Assembly (NCBI GenBank): GCA_036924285.1
Contig: JAYKYS010000006.1
Span: 27,688,001 to 27,752,000, forward strand
Reading direction: 5' to 3'
DNA length: 64,000 bases
Origin: Asterella californica
Lineage: Eukaryota; Streptophyta; Marchantiopsida; Marchantiales; Aytoniaceae
Position 1 is the stretch's first letter. The number at the start of each line of letters is the position of its first letter. The notes under the pieces were generated by a model that worked only from the letters and a program-made list of their open reading frames with translations, was not told where the DNA came from and did no database searches. A program made the translations under genes and the position numbers. Shown in pieces: positions 1-10,488 of the stretch.

Positions 1-2672
1 GTTTAACAAAGAACCAAAATAATCCTCAGCAATTGATTGAAAACAATCTTCAAAAATAATTTGATGAAAAATACAATGTACTAAAGTGCAAAGTCATGAG
101 AAAACTAGTGGTCGACAGGGTTTACAAATTGTTATTTTGTGTCAAACTTTTATAAATTAGCTTCATTAAATTTATAGTACTAAATTTAAATCATTAAATT
201 TAGATCGCACTTGGTAACTTCATTACACTTGGTAACTTCATTACACATGTTCACTTCAGTTATACAAAATCCATGCGAAGAGAACTTTATTTTCATATAA
301 AGATCTTTCACTCCCACGTGTAAAAATATATTTAATTTGTAAACTTTAGTTTATAGCATAACTTTTCCAAAAGAAAGAGTTAATAAGCCCATCACTGGAG
401 AGAACTCTAAGTGCGTATATATTTTTGAAATATATGTTTAATTTGTAAGCTTTAGTTTATAACCTAACTCTACTAAAAGGAAGAGTTAAGACATACATTT
501 TTGAAAGAATTAAGAAATAAATTAAAACTCTTTGCATATTCTCCTCTTCCAACCTTAGAAGAGGTGATATGCATGCCTCATGACAGTGACAGTACATTCG
601 TTTGCACCCATAGAAATAGAGTATAATACCACAACTTTTATTTTTCAAAACTTTTTCAATTTTTTTACATATATCATGTCACAATTGTATATAATGAGTA
701 TGAGGATATCATTCTTCTTCCGTGGATAACTAGCTTTTAAGTCTATGAGTTACAATATACTACAAGATCGTATTTACAAATAAATAAATATCTCAAAAGC
801 ATCTATGTGATGATCACCACCATACATTTTGAATAGTCCTGATATTGGAACAAATATTCTAATTACTCTTGACTCCAATCCAAGAAGTTTTAGCTAGACG
901 AAGTAAGTTTAGCCACAAGTACACTGGTGGCCAAAAACTATATTATAGAACAGTTTCTCATTAATGTCTGGTTATGAAATGCCCGCACATAAATCTCAAG
1001 AGCAACGATATCTTCAATTTTCATCGGTTGATCTCTAACCTTTTGCCAAATGTGATGCCATTTGAGAGTCACCATCAAAACAAACCTTAATATTGTTGAT
1101 AAATTATTTGTTGAACATTTTATGTCCATTCTACTAGGTATATAACTTTACAGTTGTTCAACATTCTGACGCGATTTCCTACCAAAACTCTCCCCTTTCT
1201 CTTCATGGACGGAATCCTCATCGACTAGCTATAACGTTCTGGCAGTTGACAGACTAGTGGAAAGGAGGGTCAGAAAGGCGAGCAAGTAAGCATGTATGAA
1301 CCGCTCATGTCCACCTTCTGAGACGACATACTCTTCTTCACTCCACGCAGTACGTATAGTAACTGGATTGACAGCGATGATTAGTACTGCATGTAGTATC
1401 TAAATCGTAAATCGTATTTGCTATAGGTGTAGAGTGTGCTTGCATTGTTTCCGTCTCCTCGATACTTCACATCTGTTCGTATATTCTTCGTTTCTCTAGT
1501 GCTCTCTTGACGATTGTTTCGGCCTATGTCATCTATAAACCTTACCTCCTTCATACTTATGGCTGAGAAACTGATCGTCATAGAGGAATCGGGTACTACT
1601 AGCGCTGCAGTACTAATCATCGATGTCATTCCAGTTACTATACGTTCCGCCTGATCCTCTAGATCGATGAGCTTGTGTACGAGCTGCAGGTGGAAACAGA
1701 GTGTAACCCAGCTTTGGGAACTACACAACAAACAGCGTGAATGGTCCGCTGGACGCTGTGGTGCTTATTCAGCTCCATGTGCAATCCCCATCAAACTTCC
1801 TTGTACTGTTTGAAGGATCTGAGCAGAAATCAAAGATAATATCATCTGATCTTTACAACCAGAGGCAGCAGCAAACCGAAAGTGCTTAATGGACAGAAGT
1901 GCCCCGAAAGAGAATCCTGAAGTACCAGATGCTTGTGAAAAAGCCGTGAACTGCAACTACGATCTTGATTTCAGGTCAGCTTCAAGCCGAGCATTTAGTG
2001 CCAAGCGGACGCTAACCATTCCCACCATCCCATCCCATCCCGCAGGTTTAAAGCTTCGACAACATCACCGGGGATTGAAGAGAAACAACAGTACCTGTGA
2101 ATCTTCTTTGACGTACAGCAAACTGAGAAGGCGATCAGGACGGAGATAATCATCATCACTCCTAATTATTCAGGTCACCGCGGCCAGATACACAGAGGCA
2201 GCTGGAGATTTTAAACACACATACTGTAGGAGGACCAAAATGTACAAGCTGCTGGACGTTTCTTCTGCATCCGTCGAATGCCGAAGTAAACTTTGCTCTA
2301 TGCACGGTCGAGGAAGAGATCCAATCCCGTGAACCTTTTTGGCAAGGAACCCATTTAAAATGCACTGCCAATATCGAGCAGAATTATTGCCTACAGAACA
2401 CTGGGATGATGAACTGGACTCTACACTAGGTGAGTATATGACATGACTACATGACTGCAGACCATATCAAAAACTCGAAATATCAGTTGCATCTCATAAG
2501 CGCTTCGAATAGTGAAAAGCGAATGCTCCCAGAAGCGAGCGAACCGATATACGTACAATCTACACAGGATATTCAACAGAATATCTGGACGCTGCATCAT
2601 CGTCGCTTACAGAGTCTTGCATCACCACAAAATGCTGTTTTATATCCGCTAGATTCCTCCGAAGGGGAGGTT
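1..2672. other. AT-rich gene-free DNA
   Basis: I see no convincing gene here. The possible reading frames are all under 120 codons, have no recognisable domain and no coherent splice structure. Short local duplications are noted separately. The 1,900-2,150 part is less AT-rich but still shows no domain. Confidence 0.6.
208..490. repeat. short local direct duplications
   Basis: An 18-bp unit (CACTTGGTAACTTCATTA) occurs twice head to tail at 208-225 and 226-243. A longer, diverged segment starting with ATTTAATTTGTAAACTTTAG near 331 recurs near 433, giving a period of about 100 bp. Both are small tandem duplications in non-coding DNA. Confidence 0.75.
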
Positions 2673-2868
2673 GGGTTGTGCCAGCCAAGGAGGTAGTGCG
2701 ATACCCAGGCGACACTGACGAGACCGAAGTTGCAAGCTACTCCATGGGGCTCGCACCCGTGAAAGAAATAGGATTAATATCGTGAGGGTCGATGACCCTC
2801 GTATCAGATTATAAACTGATAAGAACAAATACTACACTTGATCTTAGACAAAAGGCAGAGACAGATAT
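2673..2868 (-). ncRNA. U2: U2 spliceosomal snRNA (divergent copy or pseudogene)
   Basis: Read on the minus strand, this 196-nt stretch follows U2 snRNA from end to end, and 196 nt is the usual plant U2 length. The branch-point recognition core (TAAGATCAAGTGTAGTA, GUAGUA at 2830-2835) is intact. Stem IIa (TATCAG/CTGATA) pairs. Stem IIb is perfect (GAGGGTC-ATC-GACCCTC) but differs from the usual GUGGGCC/GGCCCAC by paired changes. The later stem with the AGCTTGC loop and the terminal stem ending in TTGGCTGGCAC are also recognisable. Against function, stem I carries several changes (about TGCC-TTTT-GTCT) that weaken pairing, and the Sm region (CTATTTCTTTC) is a poor match to AUUUUUG. In the 5' flank (2869 onward) there is a TATA-like ATAAAC about 25-30 bp upstream. 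The snRNA upstream element is seen only as a partial, inverted match (ATCCCAC at 2909-2915). U2 would base-pair with the intron branch site in the nucleus. The family assignment is secure; whether the copy is expressed is open. Confidence 0.85.
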
Positions 2869-4302
2869 GAGTTTCACACAGATGAAAGAAGTTTATGGTG
2901 ACTACTAGATCCCACTCGCATCCGTATAGCTTATGGGTTTATTGTCCAACGAGGTTAGCACAGCTTATCTAGTTCTGCAAGTGTAAATCCATCTTATCTT
3001 TTCTGGTTTGTCCAGCTAACTGTAATATTACAGTTGCTACAGGTACCGTACAGTTAATTGTGTAATACGTTTTGTCCGGTGGTGACATACCATTTTCGTC
3101 CATAGGTTCAACAGTCGACCCTGATCTCAGTTGTTCGATCCTCTCAAAAACGATTATCTGTTCACGATCTTTTCTGGAGAATCTTTCACAGTTTAGACTA
3201 CTCTCAGCTGGAAACTAGTCTCATATACTCCTAGCATAGAATGTTGTCTAGTGATACTCTGTTTATATCACATATCTGGTGAGAAAATATCATAGAGTCC
3301 ATGGTCACTAAAGTCTCCCTACATTTCTTCGATGACTGAATCAAGTCCCATGCTTTATCCCATCGAAGATCGGTCTATGTTGGGAATAATAAAAGGACAT
3401 GGTCTGCAGCTCAGGATTGCAGGCCGAGGACTTTTGAAAACGAAGCTGTTCTCTCTCTTAAACCACCGTGCAGTGCGTGGTTAACTGCAATATCAACCTT
3501 GGCTACCCAAATCTCAAGCAAGTGCGCCAAAAATGCAACAGCAATCCTGCAGGTGTCCGTTGTAGGTGCAGGCACTCCGTGAAGAGATTTGTCAAAGGAT
3601 TATAGATATGAACGGGGTGCTGAAGATTTGGGGTTTATGTAAGGGTTTTTATCGAGATGCGGCTACTGTAGTGAGTCTTGAATATTACTTTCTGCTGCTA
3701 TGCTGTTAGTTATTCCACAGCTCGCTCCATGTGGAGTTGCGGATCTATCTCTCTATGTGGCCGTTCAGCACTTGTTCCGCCTCACCTGAACGTGGAGAGA
3801 GTGGGACCTTTACCGCATCTGGTCCGCTCCTCCTTGCGCTACATATTCCACCTGAACATGGCCCGATGCAATTTGTAAGTCTTTGCTGAACCTACTGTAC
3901 ATATTCCAACCTCCAGTCTTGTTTCTATTCCCTTCCTTCCTTCCTTCCTTCTTTTCATGTCTTTAGTCACGTGCTTGTTTGTTGACTTGTTTTCTGTTAG
4001 GAAAGAATCGCTGTATGTTGTTTTACTGTTCTCAGGGGACGTGCTGTGATTGTTTTGATCGGTTCTTTCTGTTGTCAGACGATGAGAAGAAGCTCCGGGA
4101 GCTTACAGCCTATCAGTAAGGTATGTTGACTAGTGGGGACAGTAACATCTTTCTGATAAGGACCAGCTGACATCTGTGTATACAGTCATGTATATCAAGC
4201 AGATATAGAATGCGTGTTTCTATGAAAAAAACACTTGAGCATTTTCAGTTCGTACCCCTTATATTCTCTCCTCTCTGGTGTACGAGGACGATACGGTAAC
4301 TT
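2869..4302. other. gene-free DNA between U2 and the gypsy element
   Basis: No gene is recognised. The segment contains the U2 5' flank on its left and a tetranucleotide repeat. The longest open stretch (3678-3878) has no recognisable domain. Confidence 0.55.
3930..3951 (+). repeat. (CCTT)n microsatellite
   Basis: Five or more perfect CCTT/TTCC units in a row, followed by a pyrimidine-rich tail. Confidence 0.9.
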
Positions 4303-4307
4303 GTATC

Positions 4308-5254
4308 TGTAACACCTTTTGCTTTATCCCACCAGATGGCATTCGGGCAGTGATTAACCAAAAAGTGGCAGCTGCATGGTCACAAGGCAAACTCAAGGAG
4401 ACCAGATAAAGAGGGTCGCGAACCCTAAATGTGCATTCTCAGTTTTTCAGTCTTGGAGAGAACACTCTTGGTGGTGAGGGAGGAGACTGTATTTTTTCAG
4501 TGTAGTGTATATTGCCTTTGAGGTCAGAAATCAGGAGCTAGAACTGTGCAAATCAGATTCCTTGGAGAGTAGACTTGGAGAGCAGATCTGGAGAGCAGAC
4601 TTGGGGTGTTGATTAGGTCGCTGACTTGGGGTCTGATCTGTTGAGTAACAGAAATCAGGGCGTTCAGAGTGAAAGTAGGTTCTATGGTGAAGTCTTAGTC
4701 ACAGCAGAGTTGTTGAGTAGTGAAGGATTGCCGGTCCAAGAGCGCTGCGTGACCTTGTCAGCAAGTAAACGCCATGTAATGTATATGAGTCTGTGATTTC
4801 CTCCATTTTGATAAGTAGGCTTGAGTTGTGTGCCAAAACTGAGTTGGGCGCATCTGGTGTCGTGTTAGACTTTATTTCGATGTAATTGCTTTGCCTTCCT
4901 ACTTCCTAGCATCTACTAGGTCTCCTAGTCTTGGCGGTTGCTCCTTGTGGGTCCTGGCGTTCCGACTTGATCACCAGTAGCGGAAGCGCTGCCCAAATTT
5001 TATGCAACCCAGGTCTAGAATAGTTCCACCTGTATTTAGTAACCTAAGCTTCACCAGAGACCTACAAAAGACTAGTTGGTTATTTGAAACCCGTTCAACA
5101 ATTATTAAATCCTCTATGCTTATTAGCGGATAGTTTAACGAACTGGATCTGGAGACACAAATAAAGTATACAGTTCTCCAGGGAGGTTCACGTTCGGCAG
5201 TTCATTGGTTAGAGATAAAGGAATCTGTTCCGAGATCTGCGGTCGAACGTTACA
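4308..5254 (+). repeat. 5' LTR of the gypsy element
   Basis: 947 bp, TGTAAC...GTTACA. It is near-identical to 10489-11858 once the insertion in that copy is removed. It contains a small internal repeat of TTGGAGAG(C/T)AGA units near 4560-4605. The transcription start and polyadenylation site should lie here but I cannot place them. Confidence 0.95.
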
Positions 5255-5256
5255 GT

Positions 5257-5268
5257 TGGTATCAGAGC
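5257..5268 (+). promoter_or_regulatory. primer-binding site (initiator tRNA-Met)
   Basis: TGGTATCAGAGC lies 2 bp after the LTR end. This is the standard complement of the 3' end of plant initiator-Met tRNA and would prime minus-strand cDNA synthesis. Confidence 0.93.
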
Positions 5269-5304
5269 AGGCTCAAGTTGAGTCTTTGCTAAACACCATC
5301 GACA

Positions 5305-6882
5305 ATGGAGGCTGTGTCGACCGAGTTGGACGAGATGAAAGCATTGCTGAGAGAGTTGGAAGGCCGACTTGAGCAAGTGGAAGCTGAGAACAAGGTGCTT
5401 AAGGCGGATTTAACTCAAGCAAAAGCGACACAAGAGAAGGAAGCGGAGGTCCCTGTACTGCAAATCGAGCAAGTCAAGGATTTAGCACTACCAGGTGAAG
5501 GAGCAGTTGATATTGCTCAAGTAGATAAGAATGAAGATGGGTCACAGAAGGTGCAAGAGAATGTTGCGGAAGGCAGTTCAGCCAAAGAAGGGCACAAGCG
5601 GAAAGTGAAGTGGGCTGAACCAGCAATACCATCAGCCTTCAATGGTGAGAAAAGCTTTTCCAGGTTTGAGTTATGGATTACTGAAATGGAGAATTACTTG
5701 GAGAATTTCGATGAGCGCAGTTGGTTCACCTATGCTGTTAGTAGACTGGAAGGAGAGGCTAAGGAATGGTATGGAGGTCAACAGCGGATGAGGAGTTTGA
5801 ACGGTACAACTCCTATGTCTACTTGGCCGGAGTTGAAAGATGAACTCCGACGACATTTGATACCAGTGGATGAAGCTACACAGTTTCGACTAGAGCTCAT
5901 TCATCTGAGACAGACAGGGAGTATCAGACAGTATCTCCAGCGATTTTCTGAGTTGGTTACTCGTTTGCACATGGTGGATCGCACCGACTTGCTGTTTCAC
6001 TTGAAGAAAGGTCTGCAAGGTTTCTATGCTAGTGTGTTTGATAGCTGGGTTATGTTTCATAAGTCCGAGGACATGCAAGACTTGTTTGCATTTCTAGAAG
6101 CAGCAAAGAACACTACGGAACGTAACTACACCGTGCAGCCCTCCAAGTTTCAGCGTGGAACAAGTGGTGGCGAGCCTAGTAGAGGATTTTGGCGCAATCC
6201 TCAAGGACAGATAGCGTCCTCTCAGAGTAAAGGTGGTAGAGGACGTGGTGGTGAAAGATTTGGTGCAGCGGGAAGGAGGTTTCCTCGTGGGTCTCAACAG
6301 CAAGGAGTTACTCGTGGTCCTACTCAGACCCGACCTACTGGATCTTATGCATCCAATGCAGGATCCAACCAAGTTTCGACTTCAGGTGCTAGGAGCAGTG
6401 GAGCTAGCAGTGTTACACCTTCAAGGACGATCATCTGTTTTCGATGCGGACGGGATGGTCACATCGCTCGTGAGTGTCCTCAACGTTCAACGACGAGCAA
6501 CGTTCGTGGGTTGACAGCTGAAGAGACAACCAGTGTTGAAGAACTAGTTGAGGCGTCTACTGGAGCAGAGGTATGTGCTGATGAGCATTTGGTAGAACAT
6601 GGAGATTTTCTTCCGTGGATTGAAGTGAAGATAGGAAACCAACAATGTTGTTTGCTTATAGATACTGGAGCAGATGTGAATGTCTTGGATGAAAAGCTGG
6701 TCAGGATCTTAGGGATGACTAGAACCAAGATCATGAGCCCGTTGTTGGTAAGGTTTGTGCAAGGCAGCACAACCGTTACAGAAAAGCTCATGAGTGTTCC
6801 TATTACTGTTGGAGGGGTAACTAGGAAGCATGAGTTTTTAGTTATGAGCTTAGGTGACACGATGGAAGGTATCTTGTCCTAG
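5305..6882 (+). CDS. gypsy Gag plus N-terminal protease
   Basis: 525 residues. The N-terminal third is a predicted coiled coil (ELDEMKALLRELEGRLEQVE) followed by acidic linker. The retrotransposon Gag fold lies around residues 105-270 (e.g. FELWITEMENYLE, WPELKDELRRHL). A Gly/Arg/Ser-rich basic region at about 280-375 precedes a CCHC zinc knuckle, CFRCGRDGHIAREC (6436-6477), for RNA packaging. The aspartic protease starts near residue 430, with active site DTGA (6661-6672) in LLIDTGADVNVLD. The start is the first ATG after the primer-binding site. A TAG at 6880-6882 ends the frame inside the protease, before its second conserved motif, and the same frame continues beyond. Gag itself is complete and could still be made. 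Confidence 0.93.
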   Translation: MEAVSTELDEMKALLRELEGRLEQVEAENKVLKADLTQAKATQEKEAEVPVLQIEQVKDLALPGEGAVDIAQVDKNEDGSQKVQENVAEGSSAKEGHKRKVKWAEPAIPSAFNGEKSFSRFELWITEMENYLENFDERSWFTYAVSRLEGEAKEWYGGQQRMRSLNGTTPMSTWPELKDELRRHLIPVDEATQFRLELIHLRQTGSIRQYLQRFSELVTRLHMVDRTDLLFHLKKGLQGFYASVFDSWVMFHKSEDMQDLFAFLEAAKNTTERNYTVQPSKFQRGTSGGEPSRGFWRNPQGQIASSQSKGGRGRGGERFGAAGRRFPRGSQQQGVTRGPTQTRPTGSYASNAGSNQVSTSGARSSGASSVTPSRTIICFRCGRDGHIARECPQRSTTSNVRGLTAEETTSVEELVEASTGAEVCADEHLVEHGDFLPWIEVKIGNQQCCLLIDTGADVNVLDEKLVRILGMTRTKIMSPLLVRFVQGSTTVTEKLMSVPITVGGVTRKHEFLVMSLGDTMEGILS

Positions 6883-7368
6883 TCTTGGTTACAAGAGACC
6901 AAGGCAAAGCTAGATGTTCAAGAAGGGAACATCATAGTCATGGATCGATGGGGCTCGGGTCAACCACATCCATTGGTCATCAAAGAGAGACCTAAGGAGC
7001 CAAACCATGCTGTCCGTAGGTTCCAACGAGCCAAGGTGGCATTTCAGATCTGCACAGCTAGACAATTTGGAAAACAGATCAAGTCAGTAGACGAAGCTTG
7101 GGTTGCAGTGATGTCTAAACCCAAGGTGGAGACGGATGAGGAAGAACGTGTTGCTGCTCTTCCCATACATCCTGATATGCAAATGCTGATTGAGAGGTAT
7201 TCTCATATAATGCCGGATCAGTTACCAATAGGACTTCCTCCGAGGAGAGCCTTGGATCATGCCATTGATCTGGTTCCTGGGGCTACATCTATCGCAGTGC
7301 CATCAAGACGCATGTCGTTTGATGAGCTAACAGAGCTGAAGACTCAATTGAAAGAGTTGGTAGCTTAA
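6883..7368 (+). pseudogene. gypsy protease C-terminus and RT N-terminus, between two stops
   Basis: This is the same reading frame as Gag, between the TAG at 6880-6882 and the TAA at 7366-7368. It encodes the end of the protease and the connection into reverse transcriptase. The end (FDELTELKTQLKELV) is the usual lead-in to the RT fingers, and the stop falls just before GILRPSIS. The first ATG is at 6940, but there is no reason to think it initiates translation in a healthy element. There is no frameshift. Each stop is a single point change relative to a functional polyprotein. Confidence 0.88.
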
Positions 7369-9834
7369 GGTATCTTACGACCCAGCATATCACTTTATGC
7401 TGCACCGGTGTTGTTCGTGGCCAAGAAAGATGGTGGTATCCGCATGTGTGCAGACTACCGTGCACTTAATAAGGTTACTGTCAAGAACAAGTATCCTCTT
7501 CCTCTCATGGATGAAACCACAGATCGGTTGGCCACAAGAAAGTACTTCACCAAGTTGGATCTTTGTTCTGGATATCATCAAATCCGGATCAAAGAAGGAG
7601 ACGAAGAAAAGACGGCTATAAGGACGAGGTATGGCTTGTTTGAGTATACAGTGTTGCCGTTTGGATTGTCCAATGCACCTGGTACTTTTTGCAGGCTGAT
7701 GAACGAGATCTTCAGAGATCTTTTGGATGAGAGTGTTATCGTGTACTTGGACGATATCATCATCTTCTCATCCACTTGGGATCAGCATCTAGCAGATGTT
7801 GAAACAGTTCTTAAGCGCCTGGAAGAACATCAACTCTACCTCAAGAAGAGCAAGTGTTCTTTTGGACAAGAGAGTGTGGTGTTTCTAGGATGTTTGATCG
7901 ATGCGCATGGTATTCACCCTAACAGGGCTAAGATTCGAGCCATTGTTGAATGGAAGAGACCTGAGAGTGTTCATGAGCTCAGATCTTTTCTTGGGTTAGC
8001 CACATACTTTCGGCGCTTTGTTTATCAATTTGCGCATAAAGCCGCACCTTTGTTTGGCTTATTGCGCAAGGCTTCCAAGGTTATTTGGAACCCAGCAGCT
8101 GAAAGAGCATTTCAAGAGTTGAAACAAGCACTGACAGAAATGCCCGTGCTAGCTCTTCCAAAGATGGGAGAACCTTTCGAGGTTCACACAGATGCTTCTC
8201 AATGGGTCATTGGAGGAGTGCTGATGCAAGAAAAGCATCCAGTGGCTTACGAAAGTCATAAGTTTTCAGAAACAGAGGCAAAATGGCCTGCTCATGAACA
8301 GGAGATGTTCGCAGTTGTCCACTATCTGAAACGTTGGGAGCATTATTTGTTACCAAGCAAAGTTACTGTTGTGACGGACTGCGAGGGTAATACATACTTT
8401 CAAAGTAAACCTCGGTTGTCACGCAAACAGCAGAGATGGCAAGTGGAGCTTGCACGTTTTGATATCGAATGGCGATATCAAAAGGGGAAGGAAAATATTC
8501 CAGCGGATGTGTTAAGCAGACGTATCCAGGCGTTAACAACCCAAGACACAAGTGAAGAGCTTTTGGATCGAATCAGACAAGCATTGCCAGATGATCCTCA
8601 GGCTCAACGTTGGACCAGCCAACAAGGGAGAGATCCATTGGTACGTCATCTCTCATTTCGCAATGGCCTTTGGTTTTATAAGCAAACCAAGGTCTATGTT
8701 CCAGTTGGACCTCTAAGGACACTCGTCATGCAAGAATGTCATGATTGTGAACTGGCTGGACATGGAGGACAAAATAGAACATTGCAACGAGTTAAAGAGC
8801 AGTTCTATTGGCCGTCCATGTTGGAGGATGTAATCAAGTACGTGCAGACTTGCTTGACATGTCAGCAACAACGAACTGAGCGGAGGAGACCTGCAGGATT
8901 GCTGAGACCTTTGCCAATACCTGATGGGCCTTGGGAGAGCATAAGTATGGACTTATGCACCGGCTTACCTGAGTCAGGAGGTTTTGACACTTTACTAGTT
9001 GTCATCGATCGTTTCAGCAAACAAGCTCACCTCATCCTTTGTAAGGAAGCAGTAACGTCAAAAGGTGCCGCTGAACTATTCATTCGATATGTTTTTAAGT
9101 ATCACGGGATGCCTAAAGACATTGTTTCAGACTTGGATAGGAGGTTTGTTGCTGAGTTTTGGAAGGGTTTGTTTCGAAGACTCGGAACTACCCTCAAGTT
9201 CAGTTCCTCCTATCATCCTGAAACTGATGGTCAGACGGAAAGGACGATACAGATAGTAGAGCAAGGGTTGAGAAACTATATCATGCGAGATCAAAGTGAT
9301 TGGAGCGAGCACTTGGACTTGGTGGAGTTTACATATAACAACACTAAGCATTCGAGTACAGGATTTAAACCATTTGAAGTGGTTTATCGAGGCTCTCATG
9401 CACCTTGGACTCCTACAGCTCTGGCTACCAAGGGGCATGAAAACACAGGAAGGTCAAATCAGGATCCTCCAGATCTAGAGACTTTCATACGTGTTCAAGG
9501 TACTGTGTTTCAAGAAGCCAAGAAACACATGGAGAAGGCACAACAACGGTATGCCAAGTATGCAAACCGTGGTAGGCAAGACGTACAGTTCGAAGAAGGG
9601 CAGAGGGTCTGGTTGAGAACCAAGAACTTCAGAATACCCGCAGGGGTGGACTTAGCCAAGAAGCTTCTTCCAAAGTGGGCCGGACCATTCCTGATTGAGA
9701 AGAAGTTAGGTCCTGTGACTTATAAGTTACGTTTTCCAGCTAGTATGAAGCATTATCACCCCATCATTCATGTTTCTAACTTGAAAATGTTTCGTGAAGA
9801 ACTAAAATCGTTGCCAGGAAGATATCAGAAATAG
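7369..9834 (+). CDS. gypsy reverse transcriptase, RNase H and integrase
   Basis: An uninterrupted stretch of over 800 codons in the frame of Gag. The first ATG is at 7408, inside the RT. RT landmarks are FVAKKDGG.RMCADYRALN, the LPFGL motif and the catalytic box YLDD (7744-7755). The Ty3-type RNase H follows, beginning VHTDASQWVIGGVLMQ. Integrase has an HHCC zinc module (H...H...TCLTC, about 8740-8865), then the D,D-35-E core in MDLCTGLP, VSDLDRRF and DGQTERTIQIVE. A GPFLIEKKLGPVTYKLRFP segment matches the integrase C-terminal module. All catalytic residues I can check are kept. The frame ends at TAG 9832-9834, just before the chromodomain. Lack of a proper start and the upstream stops make expression of pol unlikely. 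Confidence 0.93.
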   Translation, partial: GILRPSISLYAAPVLFVAKKDGGIRMCADYRALNKVTVKNKYPLPLMDETTDRLATRKYFTKLDLCSGYHQIRIKEGDEEKTAIRTRYGLFEYTVLPFGLSNAPGTFCRLMNEIFRDLLDESVIVYLDDIIIFSSTWDQHLADVETVLKRLEEHQLYLKKSKCSFGQESVVFLGCLIDAHGIHPNRAKIRAIVEWKRPESVHELRSFLGLATYFRRFVYQFAHKAAPLFGLLRKASKVIWNPAAERAFQELKQALTEMPVLALPKMGEPFEVHTDASQWVIGGVLMQEKHPVAYESHKFSETEAKWPAHEQEMFAVVHYLKRWEHYLLPSKVTVVTDCEGNTYFQSKPRLSRKQQRWQVELARFDIEWRYQKGKENIPADVLSRRIQALTTQDTSEELLDRIRQALPDDPQAQRWTSQQGRDPLVRHLSFRNGLWFYKQTKVYVPVGPLRTLVMQECHDCELAGHGGQNRTLQRVKEQFYWPSMLEDVIKYVQTCLTCQQQRTERRRPAGLLRPLPIPDGPWESISMDLCTGLPESGGFDTLLVVIDRFSKQAHLILCKEAVTSKGAAELFIRYVFKYHGMPKDIVSDLDRRFVAEFWKGLFRRLGTTLKFSSSYHPETDGQTERTIQIVEQGLRNYIMRDQSDWSEHLDLVEFTYNNTKHSSTGFKPFEVVYRGSHAPWTPTALATKGHENTGRSNQDPPDLETFIRVQGTVFQEAKKHMEKAQQRYAKYANRGRQDVQFEEGQRVWLRTKNFRIPAGVDLAKKLLPKWAGPFLIEKKLGPVTYKLRFPASMKHYHPIIHVSNLKMFREELKSLPGRYQK

Positions 9835-10086
9835 CATCCAGTGTTAGAAGCATTACCAAGAGCTGATGATCTTGAGTTGATTGAGATAGTAGATCATCGA
9901 GCATCACCGAATCCAGATGGAGCTAGAGAACCCGTCACTCAATACCTATGCCGTTGGACAGATAGAGTCCCGGGATTGGTAAGTGAAGCTTGGGAGTACC
10001 TAGATGATCTAGCATTATACAAGTTCCAGGAACCACTTCGAAGATACTTTGTGAGACGACAGTCCGCAGTGGTCTCTGCCAGCTAA
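9835..10086 (+). pseudogene. gypsy chromodomain tail, cut off from integrase by a stop
   Basis: In frame with pol after the TAG at 9832-9834. It reads LELIEIVDHR...TQYLCRWTDR...EAWEYLDDL and ends in PLRRYF. The pattern of hydrophobic and aromatic positions (YLCRW, the W of EAWE) is that of a chromodomain, which in chromoviruses can steer integration to particular chromatin. The stop separates it from integrase, so this copy would make integrase without its targeting tail. Confidence 0.8.
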
Positions 10087-10476
10087 GCGGTGGATTGAAT
10101 CGAGTCAGAAGAGTCATGCCAAAGGGCCCTTCAAGGACACTAGAACCGAGTAGATCTGGCCAATCTGCTCGTCTAAAGGTGGAGTTGTGGTCTGCTGACT
10201 GCTTATGGCTGTCGGATGTCAATCAGGTTTAGGCTGACGCTACTATGGTGTATCATAGTAAGGAGGTGGATAAAAAGAAACTGACGAGTTCACCACTTGG
10301 AAGCTAGGGTTCTGTCTCACCCGAAAGCTTCAACGGATGCTCGGTAATGGAGCATAGTCCTGAGAAAGGGTTTAATCTTACCCTGGATGGGGTACTGTTC
10401 CTCTGGATTTGAGGAAGTGTTGTTCCTAATGTGGTATTGTAGATACCGCAGTTCAGTGGAAGAACTGCGTTTTGCT
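10087..10476 (+). other. 3' untranslated part of the gypsy internal region
   Basis: Non-coding DNA between the chromodomain stop and the polypurine tract. I see no gene here. Confidence 0.7.
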
Positions 10477-10488
10477 GGTTGGGGCGAT
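10477..10488 (+). promoter_or_regulatory. polypurine tract
   Basis: GGTTGGGGCGAT lies immediately before the 3' LTR. It is G-rich and correctly placed for plus-strand priming, though CGAT makes it an imperfect purine run. Confidence 0.7.

Noticed and set aside
6880..6882. Programmed stop readthrough between gypsy gag and pol
   Set aside because: The first stop lies inside the protease, not at a domain border, and two more stops follow. Simple decay explains all three better.
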